A stretch of 64,000 bases of DNA, from NCBI GenBank assembly GCA_050084985.1, contig JBITNC010000001.1:212660001-212724000 (forward strand), read 5' to 3'. The first letter of the stretch is position 1; every line of letters begins with the position of its first letter. The translations under genes and the position numbers were made by a program. This stretch comes from Nageia nagi. Taxonomy: Eukaryota > Pinophyta. Below, piece by piece: positions 35,041-44,555 of this stretch. The notes below the pieces were generated by a model. It had not been told where the DNA came from, did not search any database, and saw nothing but the letters and a program-made list of their open reading frames with translations.

Positions 35041-35370
35041 CAAGTTGTCGTCCGGCCGGCATGTGTGGTCAAGTCGTCTGTCTGGTCATTGTCATATGTG
35101 TTGTCAAGTTTGTTGTCTTGGGTCATCAACATTGCGGCAAAGATTATCAGCTTATCAGACTATCACCTTCTACAGCAAAACGCAAGGGGCAAGCATGCCC
35201 AAGGTAATGTAAAAAGGGAGTTTTCTCAACCTATATCTAGCCTTATCATGATGTTGCTTAAGTTTGGAATGGTTAGTGTTAATCATTGCTTATCAAAATT
35301 GCTTGCTATGATGTTGTGTTTTTACTTTGAATGCAAAATCTCAAGTCATCTCATGATTTCTTCGATTTCA

Positions 35371-35388
35371 CATCCAAAGTGGGGCATC
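35371..35388 (+). other. Polypurine tract of element A
   Basis: CATCCAAAGTGGGGCATC abuts the right LTR. Its AAAGTGGGGCAT core is shared with elements B and F. Confidence 0.85.
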
Positions 35389-36250
35389 TGTTAACACATA
35401 AAAATGATTTTATGCTTTTAAATCAATAAATTAATGAAATATGCTTGGCTTAACTATATGTCTTGAATGGATAAAAGTGATAATATCAATGTTTGGCTTG
35501 AATGGGAATATTGCATGGGTTATTTTGAATATTACATAAATTGTCTTGAATATTGCATGGTATATCTTGAGTATTGTGTGAATTATCTTGTTTATTGATG
35601 TATTTATCTTAAATCTTGTGAATTAACCTTATTTATGTGGATGCACGCCGACCTATGGGCGGTATTACCTATATCTATATAAATAAGGGATCTAATAGTA
35701 AGTCCACAACAACAAGGATACACATGATCCCGCGTATGGTCTTGTAAGTGGCTACCCCCTAAGGTATCTCTTGGTACCGCCTACAAGGCTGTGGTTTGTG
35801 TGCTTCCTTGCGCGAGCTATCCTGACATCTGCGATCAATTCTGATATTATACTGCTATCTGAGACATCCGTATTAAAGCTCTGGACTTGATTGAGAGATC
35901 AAAAATCATCAAAATAAGGCCGTCGGTGCTCCCTTATGAACTAGGAGCACCGCCGGTGCTCTATTATCTCTGAAACGGACCGCCCGCGGTCCTCTTTTTG
36001 CATCTTCACAGGTGACTACGTTTTTCAGGTGCAGTTCATCATCAGCACATTGCCAACATCTTCATCTTTCATTGTCAGGTACGTTCCGTGAGGTAAGTAT
36101 ACAAACCACAGTCTTGTTTAATTACATTTCAGAATTGGTTATTTTGTTTATCTAGAATAAATCGCTATCCGTAGCTAGTATACAGATAATATTGAGTTTG
36201 TAGATATTTCTCTGTTTGTTTATTTGCAAATTCAATTTTATTTGTAAACA
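35389..36250 (+). repeat. 3' LTR of element A
   Basis: 862 bp, identical to the left LTR except for four transitions at CpG sites. Followed by the CTTTC duplication. Confidence 0.97.
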
Positions 36251-36255
36251 CTTTC

Positions 36256-37000
36256 TTAGGATCCACTTCAATACCTCTTCTTGATATAATGAACCCAAGT
36301 AATTTTTCTAATAATACCCTAAATGCATACTTTTGTGGTTTTAGCTTCAACTTGTACTCTCTGATCCTTTGAAAGATCTTCCTTAAGTCTACAAGATGGT
36401 TATATTTTGATGTTGATTTTTCTACAATGTCATCTACATAAACCTCAACACACTCATGAATCATGTCATGGAACATGCTAACCATGGCTCTCTGATAAGT
36501 TGCACCAATGTTCTTCAATCTAAAAGATATGACAACCCAACAAAAGGTGCCCTAAGGAGTAACAAAATTTGTCTTATGTTGATCCTCCTTGTTGATTTGA
36601 ATCTAATTTTAGTTGGAGAATCCATCCATGAAAGATAGGATTTCATGGCCTACTTTTGAATCTACAATAATGTCAATGTTAGGCAAGGGAAAGGCATATT
36701 TAGGGCATGCCTTGTTGATGTATTTAAAATCTATGCAATATCTAATCTCACCATTAATCTTAGCTATAGGAATAATGTTAGATATCCATGGAGTATCAAT
36801 AGGGACAATGAAACTATTAGTAAGATATTTTGCAATCTCTTTTTTAACTGTAAGAACAATTCAAGGATGCATCTTTCTAGGCTTTTGCTAGATGGGTTAG
36901 ATATTTTCATTGATAACTAGAATATAATTAAAAAAATTAGGATCAAGACTAGGCATATCATAATAAGACTAAGAAAATATATCAAGAAATTCAAAAAATA
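36256..37000 (-). pseudogene. Reverse transcriptase of element F
   Basis: Minus-strand motifs in order: LSFMDGFSN near 36630, FVTP-GTFCWVV, GATYQRAMVSMFHDM, VEVYVDDIVEKS with the catalytic YVDD at 36429-36440, then LKLKPQKYAFRVLLEKLLGF and RRGIEVDPKK, where element A cuts in. The text resumes on the far side of A at 30034. The LSFMD block is the point at which element A resumes after its deletion. Stops are present, so it is inactive. Confidence 0.9.
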
Positions 37001-38440
37001 GTAGGTGGTACATTTTCTATTCTTTTAAGGTTAACCATGCTCTTATTTTGATTAATCATGGATTCTCTTAGGTATCAATATTGACTTTTACTATTTCTTC
37101 AATAAGATAAGATATTTTATCATTAAGTTGGGGAGGCATAGGCAATGCCCTCATTATTACATCCAACCTCATTCATGAGAGGTTGGAATAACAAAGAGGT
37201 GATGCTAGGAGTCCCATGGTGGTGCTCCATTTAGAAGAGAAAAAAGGTACAAAAATAGAAAGTACCCTAGACCTAGGAATGACTCAGTAAAAAATAGATA
37301 TGAAACACATAGAAACACACTAAATATAAAGATAATATGAAGAATCAACCTATGATATTTGTATCATCCATGTAGATCTCCTTGCCAAAGTATGCTTGAT
37401 ATTTTAAGATCCATGCTCGAAGCCTCTTCATGCTGGACTTGGGGAATTCAGTGCATTCCCCTAGCTTCTATAGGATAGCATCATCATTCTAGAAAATATT
37501 AATTTGGATGAGTGCTATAGGATGTAAGATGATTTCACATAGTAGGATTGGATCTCCTCCAAATGACCAATCATCATTATGCAATGTAGCCACTCATCTC
37601 AGATATGTGCATCATCTTGTTGATCATTACTAGCATGTAATTGAGCTTTAAAGGAAGGTGGTGGAGAAGATGTGGAGGGTTCCAATCTAATACCACATAT
37701 TCTTCTATGTTGAACTTTAGCTAGAATAGGCTCTATGATGCCTTGTTCATTCTTACCTAGTCCTTTTCCACCATACAAATATTTTTACATGTACATGTTA
37801 GAAAAAGCTAAATTAATGCCATTAAAATGTATACTTACTATTTTAGGAGGTGTTTAAGAGGTAGATGATATTTCAACTAGTTTTTTATAGTTTTTCTTTC
37901 ATTTTTATGATATAAGGCCTAAATATATTCAATAGGATCTAATTCATCATTAAGAATGGAGTAGTGGAATTTGGTTACATCCTTATCTAAGTGGTGGAGC
38001 TCACCTCTAAAGGCATTTAAGGGTCATCTAAGTTCTCTATAGTTTACCTAGATGTTAATATCTAGGATTTTGTATGTCCCATGCTTACATCTTATGGACT
38101 GATGTCTATTTTAATTAGGTCATGAGGAATCCAAAATCTTTCTACTACTTGACATACATCTATAGAACTATTCTTAGCATGAATAGTCACTAGTCTCCCA
38201 TTGTGCATGAACCTAATCTTGTGAATCCATAATCTACCAAGCAAGATGTTATATGGAAAGTTGATCTAAAAAATGTATACCTTTTGGTCCACACACTTAC
38301 CACCTACTTCAATAGGCATGGTAACATAGCCAATGCACTCCCATTGAGTGTTATCAAAGCCTTTGATGCTAATAGTATTTCTCTTCATGTTTGCATAGAT
38401 AGAAGGGAAATAATTCTATAATAGGTTAGCTAATTAAATA
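37000..38440 (-). other. Linker region of element F between protease and reverse transcriptase
   Basis: Decayed minus-strand sequence. Near 38215-38300 the translation recalls the protease C-terminal NILLGRLWIHKI block. The rest corresponds by position to the acidic linker of element A, but with stops in all frames. Confidence 0.5.
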
Positions 38441-38441
38441 T

Positions 38442-38760
38442 TCACATTGGAATAAATATATATACTAATGATTTCTTAATAGGAATACCATATATATTGA
38501 TATGAATATAGAGACCAAGATTATTTTCAATGACATCTTCAATAGGCAACTCATTATCATTAAAAGAAATCATATTACATACTAATTTAGTTTCTAACTT
38601 AGATACAAAGTTAGCCAAAGCAATATCCACATCAACTTCTATTTTTTTTAGAGAATAAAATAAAACATTTCTATGATCTAATGATAATTGTAAGAGTTCA
38701 AAGATACTTATCTTAACATGTGTTACCATTAGTTTATCAAGAAGGTTTTGAGTGTAGGAG
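38442..38760 (-). pseudogene. Protease N-terminal region of element F
   Basis: A 95-codon frame reads MVTHVKISIFELLQLSLDHR, then LANFVSKLETK and MISFNDNELPIEDV, GLYIHINIYGIPIKKSLV. It aligns throughout with element A (QAKVSLFELLQIS, VITFNPREKPSKDI, FIEVNVFGITVKRSLIDSG), which shows that A and F share gag-pol ancestry. The active-site DSG would follow directly but is damaged. Confidence 0.85.
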
Positions 38761-38899
38761 GTGTGTGGTAAATTTCATTTGTTTAGCAGTAGCAGGGTTG
38801 ACTTATCATCTAGGCCTTCCTCATCTAATGGTATCATAGAGTTATCCATTGAATATGACATTAGCTAAAATCTCTTCATTTTCTTCTATTTCATGGGTC

Positions 38900-39970
38900 T
38901 CATAATGTATCTTTCCATCGTCTAGGAGTTTTTGTAACAACTTCCATAAGACCATGCATTTGTTTTTTGTGTGACCTTTAGCTTTGTGATATTTACAAAA
39001 ATTTGTTTCTTTATACCATCTTGGCTTATTATCATGAGGACCTAAGTCAATCCTTGGATCAAGTTTGAGGATTCTCTTTTGTATACATTCTTTGATTATG
39101 ATGATAGGAGGTACAAGAAATCAATTGGTATCTTGAGATTATGACTTGGATTCACTCTTTGGTATTTTTTTTTGTTGGGGTTCTTCAATGGCATGGACTC
39201 TATTTTCTTCCTTTTTTTGATATCTAGGGAGTTTATTATCTTTGCTAGGGTTTCCATATTTGAGTCCACCTATGTCAATGAGTCCTCTCTCTTGAGTAAT
39301 AAGTTTAGGGATAATTTTAGAAAATGGAAGGACATCATAATTAATAAAGGTATAACAAAGTTTAAGATGTAGGATTAGGAAGATATGAATAATGTGATGT
39401 TCCATAGGGGAATCAAATATGGTACTCCAAGTCTTTTGGAATCATTAGGAATATTTTTTAAAATATTCATTTAGACCTTGTTTAATATTCATGAGGTCAG
39501 TAAGGTTTTTTTTTTGAGGGGTTTTAAATCAAAAGTGAATGTAAAATTACAAATTAGTTAGACATAATAGTTAATTGATCAATTAGGTAGAGAGAAGTAC
39601 CAATTTAAGGCATCACCATGGAATGTGGTAGGAATATATTTAGCCATGAGGTTATCACTAATGCCAAACTTGAGTTCAAATTTCATCTCAAAAGCCTTAA
39701 TGTGAGCCATGGGATCTCCTTCACCACTATATTTATCAATATGTAGATCAAGTACTCTTATGTTTCTAATTTCATTACATAAAGGGTTGGATTTGTGAAA
39801 CATAATAGGCGTGTTGTTATTAGATTGATGATTACCTCTTTTGTTATATGCATCACTATGTGTATCTCCTCCATAGAGAAGCTTCTTTAGGCTAGCTTTT
39901 GTAGTTTCATTAAAGTTGTTGTATCCAAAAATCCTAATGTTTTAGTGCAATTAGTGGATAAATCATAAGA
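38900..39970 (-). pseudogene. gag of element F
   Basis: The gag core at 39579-39803 reads LDLHIDKYSGEGDPMAHIKA, FEMKFELKFGI and TTFHGDALNWYFSLPN. A Lys/Glu-rich middle part follows at 39139-39405, and a zinc knuckle near 38955-39000 reads CKYHKAKGHTKNKC, the C-x2-H-x4-H-x4-C type. Frames are broken between these parts. Its start near 39970 lies close to the 5' LTR. Confidence 0.85.
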
Positions 39971-40005
39971 GAAATCAAAAACTCATAATTTAGGGTTTTT
40001 CATAA

Positions 40006-40022
40006 AGATGTTGTGTTCACCA
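40006..40022 (-). other. Primer-binding site of element F
   Basis: In element orientation TGGTGAACACAACATC, two bases after the LTR. It matches the site of element A except at positions explained mostly by G-to-A change. Confidence 0.75.
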
Positions 40023-40024
40023 TT

Positions 40025-40779
40025 TGTTTATACTATAAAAGGAATTAATTAAATAAACCTAATACAATATATTATAGATGATTAAATGTAAAGTTAACAA
40101 ATTCCTTAATAGTTGTATAGATAGACAAAGCAAGCAAATGAAGATTTCTAAGGCATTAACCTATCAATATTGGAAAATAAAAGATACAAATGTATGACTT
40201 ACCTATGATGATGAACAAAGGTTATTTTCAACCAAATGGTGATGAATAATGAATGATAACCAAAGCTGGAGCTATGAACCTCTTAGGAACCTAGCAATGA
40301 TTCTTGAAACCTAGTAATAATGCTCTATTATGCACTTATATTGACTTTTGATCTTAATTTACTATCATCATTAGACCTTCCATCATTGAAAAAGTGCATA
40401 CAAATAGGATAATGATCACATAGATGCTCAAAGTATAATAATTTCCAATATTGATAGGAGGCATTAAGAAACACCAATCTTAGAGACCTTAAAAGTACCA
40501 CCTATTAAGGTGTTGGGATGATTATGGCAATTATGAGAGTAAAAAATGTTATCTTACAAATACCATGCACATACTTACACCTTTATGGGCAACAAGTAAG
40601 TGCCAAGAGATCTTCTTGGGCTTATTATGAGACTAACCCACATGTTACCAAAAAACATAAAGGTAGATTAATGTGTACTTTATAGATAATAGAAAATTAT
40701 TTAATTAAATAAATAAATAGGCTTTAGATACCTAAAAAGGTATTTTAATTAACTCAAAATCCTTTTTTAGGTGTTAATA
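40025..40779 (-). repeat. 5' LTR of element F
   Basis: 755 bp, from TGTTTATA to TGTTAATA on the plus strand. It aligns with 26200-26869 with many substitutions and small indels. In element orientation its first 24 bases nearly equal those of element A. Confidence 0.85.
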
Positions 40780-41034
40780 GTTTTAATGGATAAAAAATAT
40801 TGATGTCATGCTTGTACAATCATTGCATAGAAAAAATATATATAAGGTCAAAAATTGATCAAGTTATTGCTCACATGTAAAATATTATGCAATACAAAAA
40901 TGTCATTTTATAATTATATGATGCAAAACATTATTACTTGTGTTGAATTGAATATTGTTAAAATTTATAGATCTAATATGACTATTTTCACACTTCTAAT
41001 AGAGTGTGTTTATTATGAATTTATTGTAAATGGC
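40780..41034. other. Element C remnant between elements F and B
   Basis: 255 bp of AT-rich sequence with no motif. It ends in ATGGC (41030-41034), the left target duplication of element B. By position it belongs to the interior of C. Confidence 0.6.
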
Positions 41035-41889
41035 TGTTTACAAATAAAATTGAGCATGCAAATAAACAAATAGGCAAATATCTACAAACTCAATATTATT
41101 TGTATTTGAGCTATGGATAGCAATTTATTCTAAATAGCAATAAATAAAATAACCAACTCAAAAATGTAATTGTACCAACCAAGACTGTAATTTGTGTACT
41201 TACCTCATGGAACATACCTGACAACAAAAGATGAATATGTTGGCGATGCACTGATGATGAGTTTCCCTTCCAAAACTGTAGTGACCTGAGAAGATGCAAC
41301 AATAGGACCGTGGGCAGTCTATTTCAGTGATATAGGAGTGCTGGTGGTGTTCTTTGGTTCATAAAGGAGCATCGGTGGCCTTTGTTTGATGATTCTTGAC
41401 CTCTCGATCAAGTCCAGAACTTCAATACAGATGTTCTTAGATAGCAGTGTGATATCAGAATAGATCATGAATGTCAGGATAGCTTGTGAAAGGAAGCACA
41501 CAAACCATAGCCTTGTAGGTGATACCAAGAGATACCTTAAGGGGTTGCCACTTACAAGACCATACACAGGATCGTGTGTATCCTTGTTGTGTGGACTTAC
41601 TATTAGATCCCTTAATTATATAGATAATAGATAATACAACCCATGGGTTGGCATGCATCTACATAAATAAGGCTAATTCACAATATTCAAGATAAACACA
41701 CCAATAAACAAGATAATTCATGCAATATTCAAGATAATCCATGCAATATTCAAGATGATCATTATAAAATTCATATTCAAGACAAACATTGATATTATCA
41801 CTTTAATACATTCAAGACATATATTTAGGCCAAGCATATTTCATTGATTTATTGATTTAAAAACATAAATTCATTTTTATGTGTTAACA
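41035..41889 (-). repeat. 3' LTR of element B
   Basis: 855 bp, from TGTTTACA to TGTTAACA. It is the reverse complement of the element A LTR family. It keeps decayed copies of the A palindromes (GGACCGTGGGCAGTCT at 41305-41320) and the complementary splice-donor-like sequence near 41207. Confidence 0.95.
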
Positions 41890-41908
41890 GATGCCCCACT
41901 TTGGATGT
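41890..41908 (-). other. Polypurine tract of element B
   Basis: GATGCCCCACTTTGGATG on the plus strand is the complement of the tract in element A, base for base over 18 positions. Confidence 0.85.
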
Positions 41909-42229
41909 GAAATTGAAAGAAACATAAGGTGAGTTGAGATTTTGCATTCAAAGTAAAAACATAATATCATAGCAAACAATTTGATAAGCAATAATAAACA
42001 CTAACCATTCTAAACTTAAACAACATCATGACAAAGCTTATTAGTACTAGATATGGGTTGAGAAAACTCCCTTTTGATATTACCTTGGGCATGCTTGCCC
42101 CTTGTGTTTTGCCATAGAAGGTGATAGCCTGATATATCTAATAATCTGATAATCTTGCCACAAAACTGATGACTCGTGACAATAAACTCGACAACACACA
42201 TGACGATGACCTAATAGATGACTTGACAA

Positions 42230-43135
42230 GACCACATCACAAGATGAGACATGATAACCATGACAACACACATGACAACCTGATGACAACTTGATAGGAC
42301 CACATCACAAGACAAGACATGACAACACATGACAACACACATGACCACATCACAAGACAAGACATGATAACCATGACCACACATAGGGGAGAGCTAAGTT
42401 CCCTACACTGCAATGGAAGCTAAAACTTCTCACTAAGAGGCATGTTGTAGCTGCATAAGAACTGAACTCCATGAAACAATGATAAATTGATGGAGCTAAA
42501 ACTCCACCAAGAAGCATGATAAGCTGATAGAGGAGAGCTAAGTTCCACACAACTAAGACTTTGCACCAAGAGGTATGCTGCAGTTGCATAAGAATTGAAC
42601 TTTGTAAAATAATGATAAACTGATGGAGCTGAAACTCCACCAAGAGGCATGATAAGCTGATAGAGGAGAGCTAAGTTCCACACAACTAAGACTTTGCACC
42701 AAGAGGTATGTTTCAATTACATAAGAACCAAACTCTGCAAAATAATGATACATTGATGGAGCTAAAACTCCACCAAGAGGCATGATAAGTTGATAGAGGA
42801 GAGCTAAGTTCCACACAACTGAGACTTTGCACCAAGAGGTATGCTGCAGTTGCATAAGAACCAAACTCTACAAATCAATGATAAATTGATGGAGCTAAAA
42901 CTCCACCAAGAGGCATGATAAACTGATAATGGGAGCTGGGACTCCACCAAGAGATATGATAAGCTAATAACAGGAGCTGGAACTCCACCCATAAGCATGA
43001 TAAGCTGATAAGGGAGCTGGAACTCCACCAAGAGACATGATAAGCTAATAATAAGAGCTAGAACTCCACCCATAGGCATGATAAGCTGATAAGGGAGCTA
43101 GAACTCCACTAAGAGGCATGATAAGCTGATAGCAC
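42230..43135 (-). repeat. Tandem arrays of element B
   Basis: Three blocks mirror those of element A in the same order towards the LTR: ACATGACCACATCACAAGAC-type units (42230-42370); three to four units of 120-135 bp with GGAGAGCTAAGTTCCACACA and TTGCACCAAGAGGTATG (42385-42900); and five units of 40-48 bp with GGAGCTGGAACTCCACC (42900-43135). The overlapping minus-strand open frames across 42350-43079 are repeat translations and not genes. Confidence 0.9.
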
Positions 43136-43240
43136 AACCCTACAAACATGAGATTCAAAGTAATATTATCCTAGATATGACATTGGTTAAGCACCTATGA
43201 TATGTCTGTGATACTTGGATGAGCTAATTTACTAGAAAAA

Positions 43241-43310
43241 GGAACATGGGTGGTTCTTTCTAGCAAATTTAGAATGTTGGCATTCTTCATCTAAGACCGT
43301 GGGCAGTCTT
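43241..43310. repeat. Three palindromes in element B
   Basis: GGAACATGGGTGGTTC (43241-43256), AGAATGTTGGCATTCT (43271-43286) and AAGACCGTGGGCAGTCTT (43293-43310). Arms differ from copy to copy while cores stay ATGGGT, GTTGGC or GTGGGC. Confidence 0.85.
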
Positions 43311-43450
43311 TTTCTTGAGGATTCATCAAAAACCATGAAGATCAGGCCCCTATGAATTATTCTTGGATTCTAGATTGATACCTGGTTGCTTGTCCATGTA
43401 CACTGAATGCTCAAATCAAAATTGTCTTGAAGTGTGTGCCCTAACATTTC

Positions 43451-44100
43451 TATAAAAGGGGCCCCACCCTTCCTCATTTGGTCACACTATCATTTTCATA
43501 GCTGAGAGTATCCTAGAGCTTGAGATACTGAGTCAGAGAGGTTTAGTTAGTGATTTTGTCGCTATCACTAGGTGATATTTCTTGTACTATTGTGCTGCAC
43601 ACTATGGCCCTACCAATCACACACCAAGATGGAAATAGAGCTACCTTGGTGGCTGATTCTCCTATCATTCGTTAGGTACATTGCATTTCTTACCCTTTTC
43701 CTTGCTATACTTTTACTTGTCTTCAGATTTTAGCTACCTACATACTGGTTTTCCAAATTGCCCCTAGGGTTTTCCTGTTGAATACCCTAGCCCATCATTT
43801 TTACCTTTTCATTTTTTTTTCAAATTTTTGGTATCATGGCTATACTATGCTCATCTGTATGAACCTGTACCCTGAATTTTGTTGACCTTTATGCACAGAA
43901 ATAGGATCGTTGGTGGTCCTTTCTACCCTAGTTTGGACCATGGGTGGTCCTTTTTTTTACTTGGTCTAGACCATGGGTGATCCTCTTTACCAGTACTATT
44001 TTTTCTATTTTTATTTCATATCTGATACTGACTTACTTTCTGTCACTCTTTTCTTGCAGAATCATTCATACCTTATGCGACCATCTGGCAAGAGTGCATT
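43451..44100 (+). promoter_or_regulatory. Promoter- and intron-like unit antisense to element B
   Basis: On the strand opposite to B's gag, TATAAAAGGGGCCCC (43451-43465) looks like a plant TATA box. ATG at 43604 opens a 23-codon frame, MALPITHQDGNRATLVADSP + IIR, ending TAG/GTACAT (43673-43681), which would be a CAG/GT donor before a C-to-T change. A pyrimidine-rich tract and TTCTTGCAG acceptor lie at 44051-44059. The exon after it reads NHSYLMRPSGKSAL before a stop. Three palindromes lie in the putative intron. I recognise no protein family. Inferred only. Confidence 0.35.
43903..43984. repeat. Three further palindromes in element B
   Basis: AGGATCGTTGGTGGTCCT (43903-43920), GGACCATGGGTGGTCC (43935-43950) and AGACCATGGGTGATCCT (43968-43984). 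The second has perfect GGACC/GGTCC arms around ATGGGT. Confidence 0.85.
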
Positions 44101-44310
44101 GTAAACAAAAATATTTTGATCATGATATATATATGAAACACAAATTTTGGTACCTGATTTGCTCTTGTGCATGTGCTTGTGATGGAGGTGAAATTGATGC
44201 TTCATGATTCTTGAAAATGAACACCAATGGTACAACCTGAAATTCTAAGTTCTCATGCTGTGGGAGGGAATTAGAATCTTTTGACTTTCTCCTTTTTTTT
44301 TTACTAAAAG

Positions 44311-44328
44311 AGGACCACCGATGGTCCT
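44311..44328. repeat. Palindrome AGGACC-ACCGAT-GGTCCT in element B
   Basis: Perfect 6-bp arms around a 6-nt core, just before the gag region. A weaker relative, AGCTCCCACTGGTGCT, lies near 44478-44493. Confidence 0.85.
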
Positions 44329-44555
44329 ATTAGCATGAAATATAATGTCAGTGCTCCTATTATGACATCATGAAGTCCCCCAATCTCTTGACCATGATGT
44401 CTGTTAGTGACCTACACTGATTGTTAGCTTCTCTTTTTTTTTTTGATCTACTAAATGATGCCTCCAGAAGGCCTAGAGCTCCCACTGGTGCTAGCCTCAT
44501 TCTGTTGTCCTTTTGACTATCTTTCTGATATCTTGATTCCTTTTGTCATGTGTCC

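Larger units (their letters stand above)
30040..36250 (+). mobile_element. Young non-autonomous Tat-type LTR retrotransposon (element A)
   Basis: A complete 6211-bp insertion: LTRs of 862 bp each (30040-30901, 35389-36250), CTTTC target duplications, primer-binding site, gag, protease, a truncated reverse transcriptase, tandem repeats and a polypurine tract. The LTRs differ by only four transitions. Gag has one premature TAG and one frame slip. It lacks the YVDD part of reverse transcriptase, RNase H and integrase, so it depends on enzymes from a partner. Unlike the rest of the window it is rich in CpG, consistent with recent arrival. It lies within element F. Confidence 0.96.
26200..40779 (-). 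mobile_element. Tat-type Ty3/gypsy retrotransposon (element F), split by element A
   Basis: Minus-strand element with gag, protease, reverse transcriptase, RNase H, a second RNase H and integrase, flanked by related LTRs at the right (5' LTR, 40025-40779) and left (3' LTR, about 26200-26869). Element A sits inside the junction of reverse transcriptase and RNase H. Without A it is about 8.4 kb. The second RNase H domain before integrase marks the Tat/Ogre/Retand lineage. All frames carry stops and shifts. Its LTR start (TGTTAACACCTAAAAATGG in element orientation) and its polypurine tract nearly equal those of A and B. Confidence 0.88.

Noticed and set aside
34466-35394. Open frames of 69-149 codons in element A 3' region
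   Set aside because: Also repeat translations. They differ in frame from unit to unit.
42350-43079. Series of overlapping 91-103 codon minus-strand proteins
   Set aside because: They are translations of tandem units whose length allows open frames. No start context or known domain.
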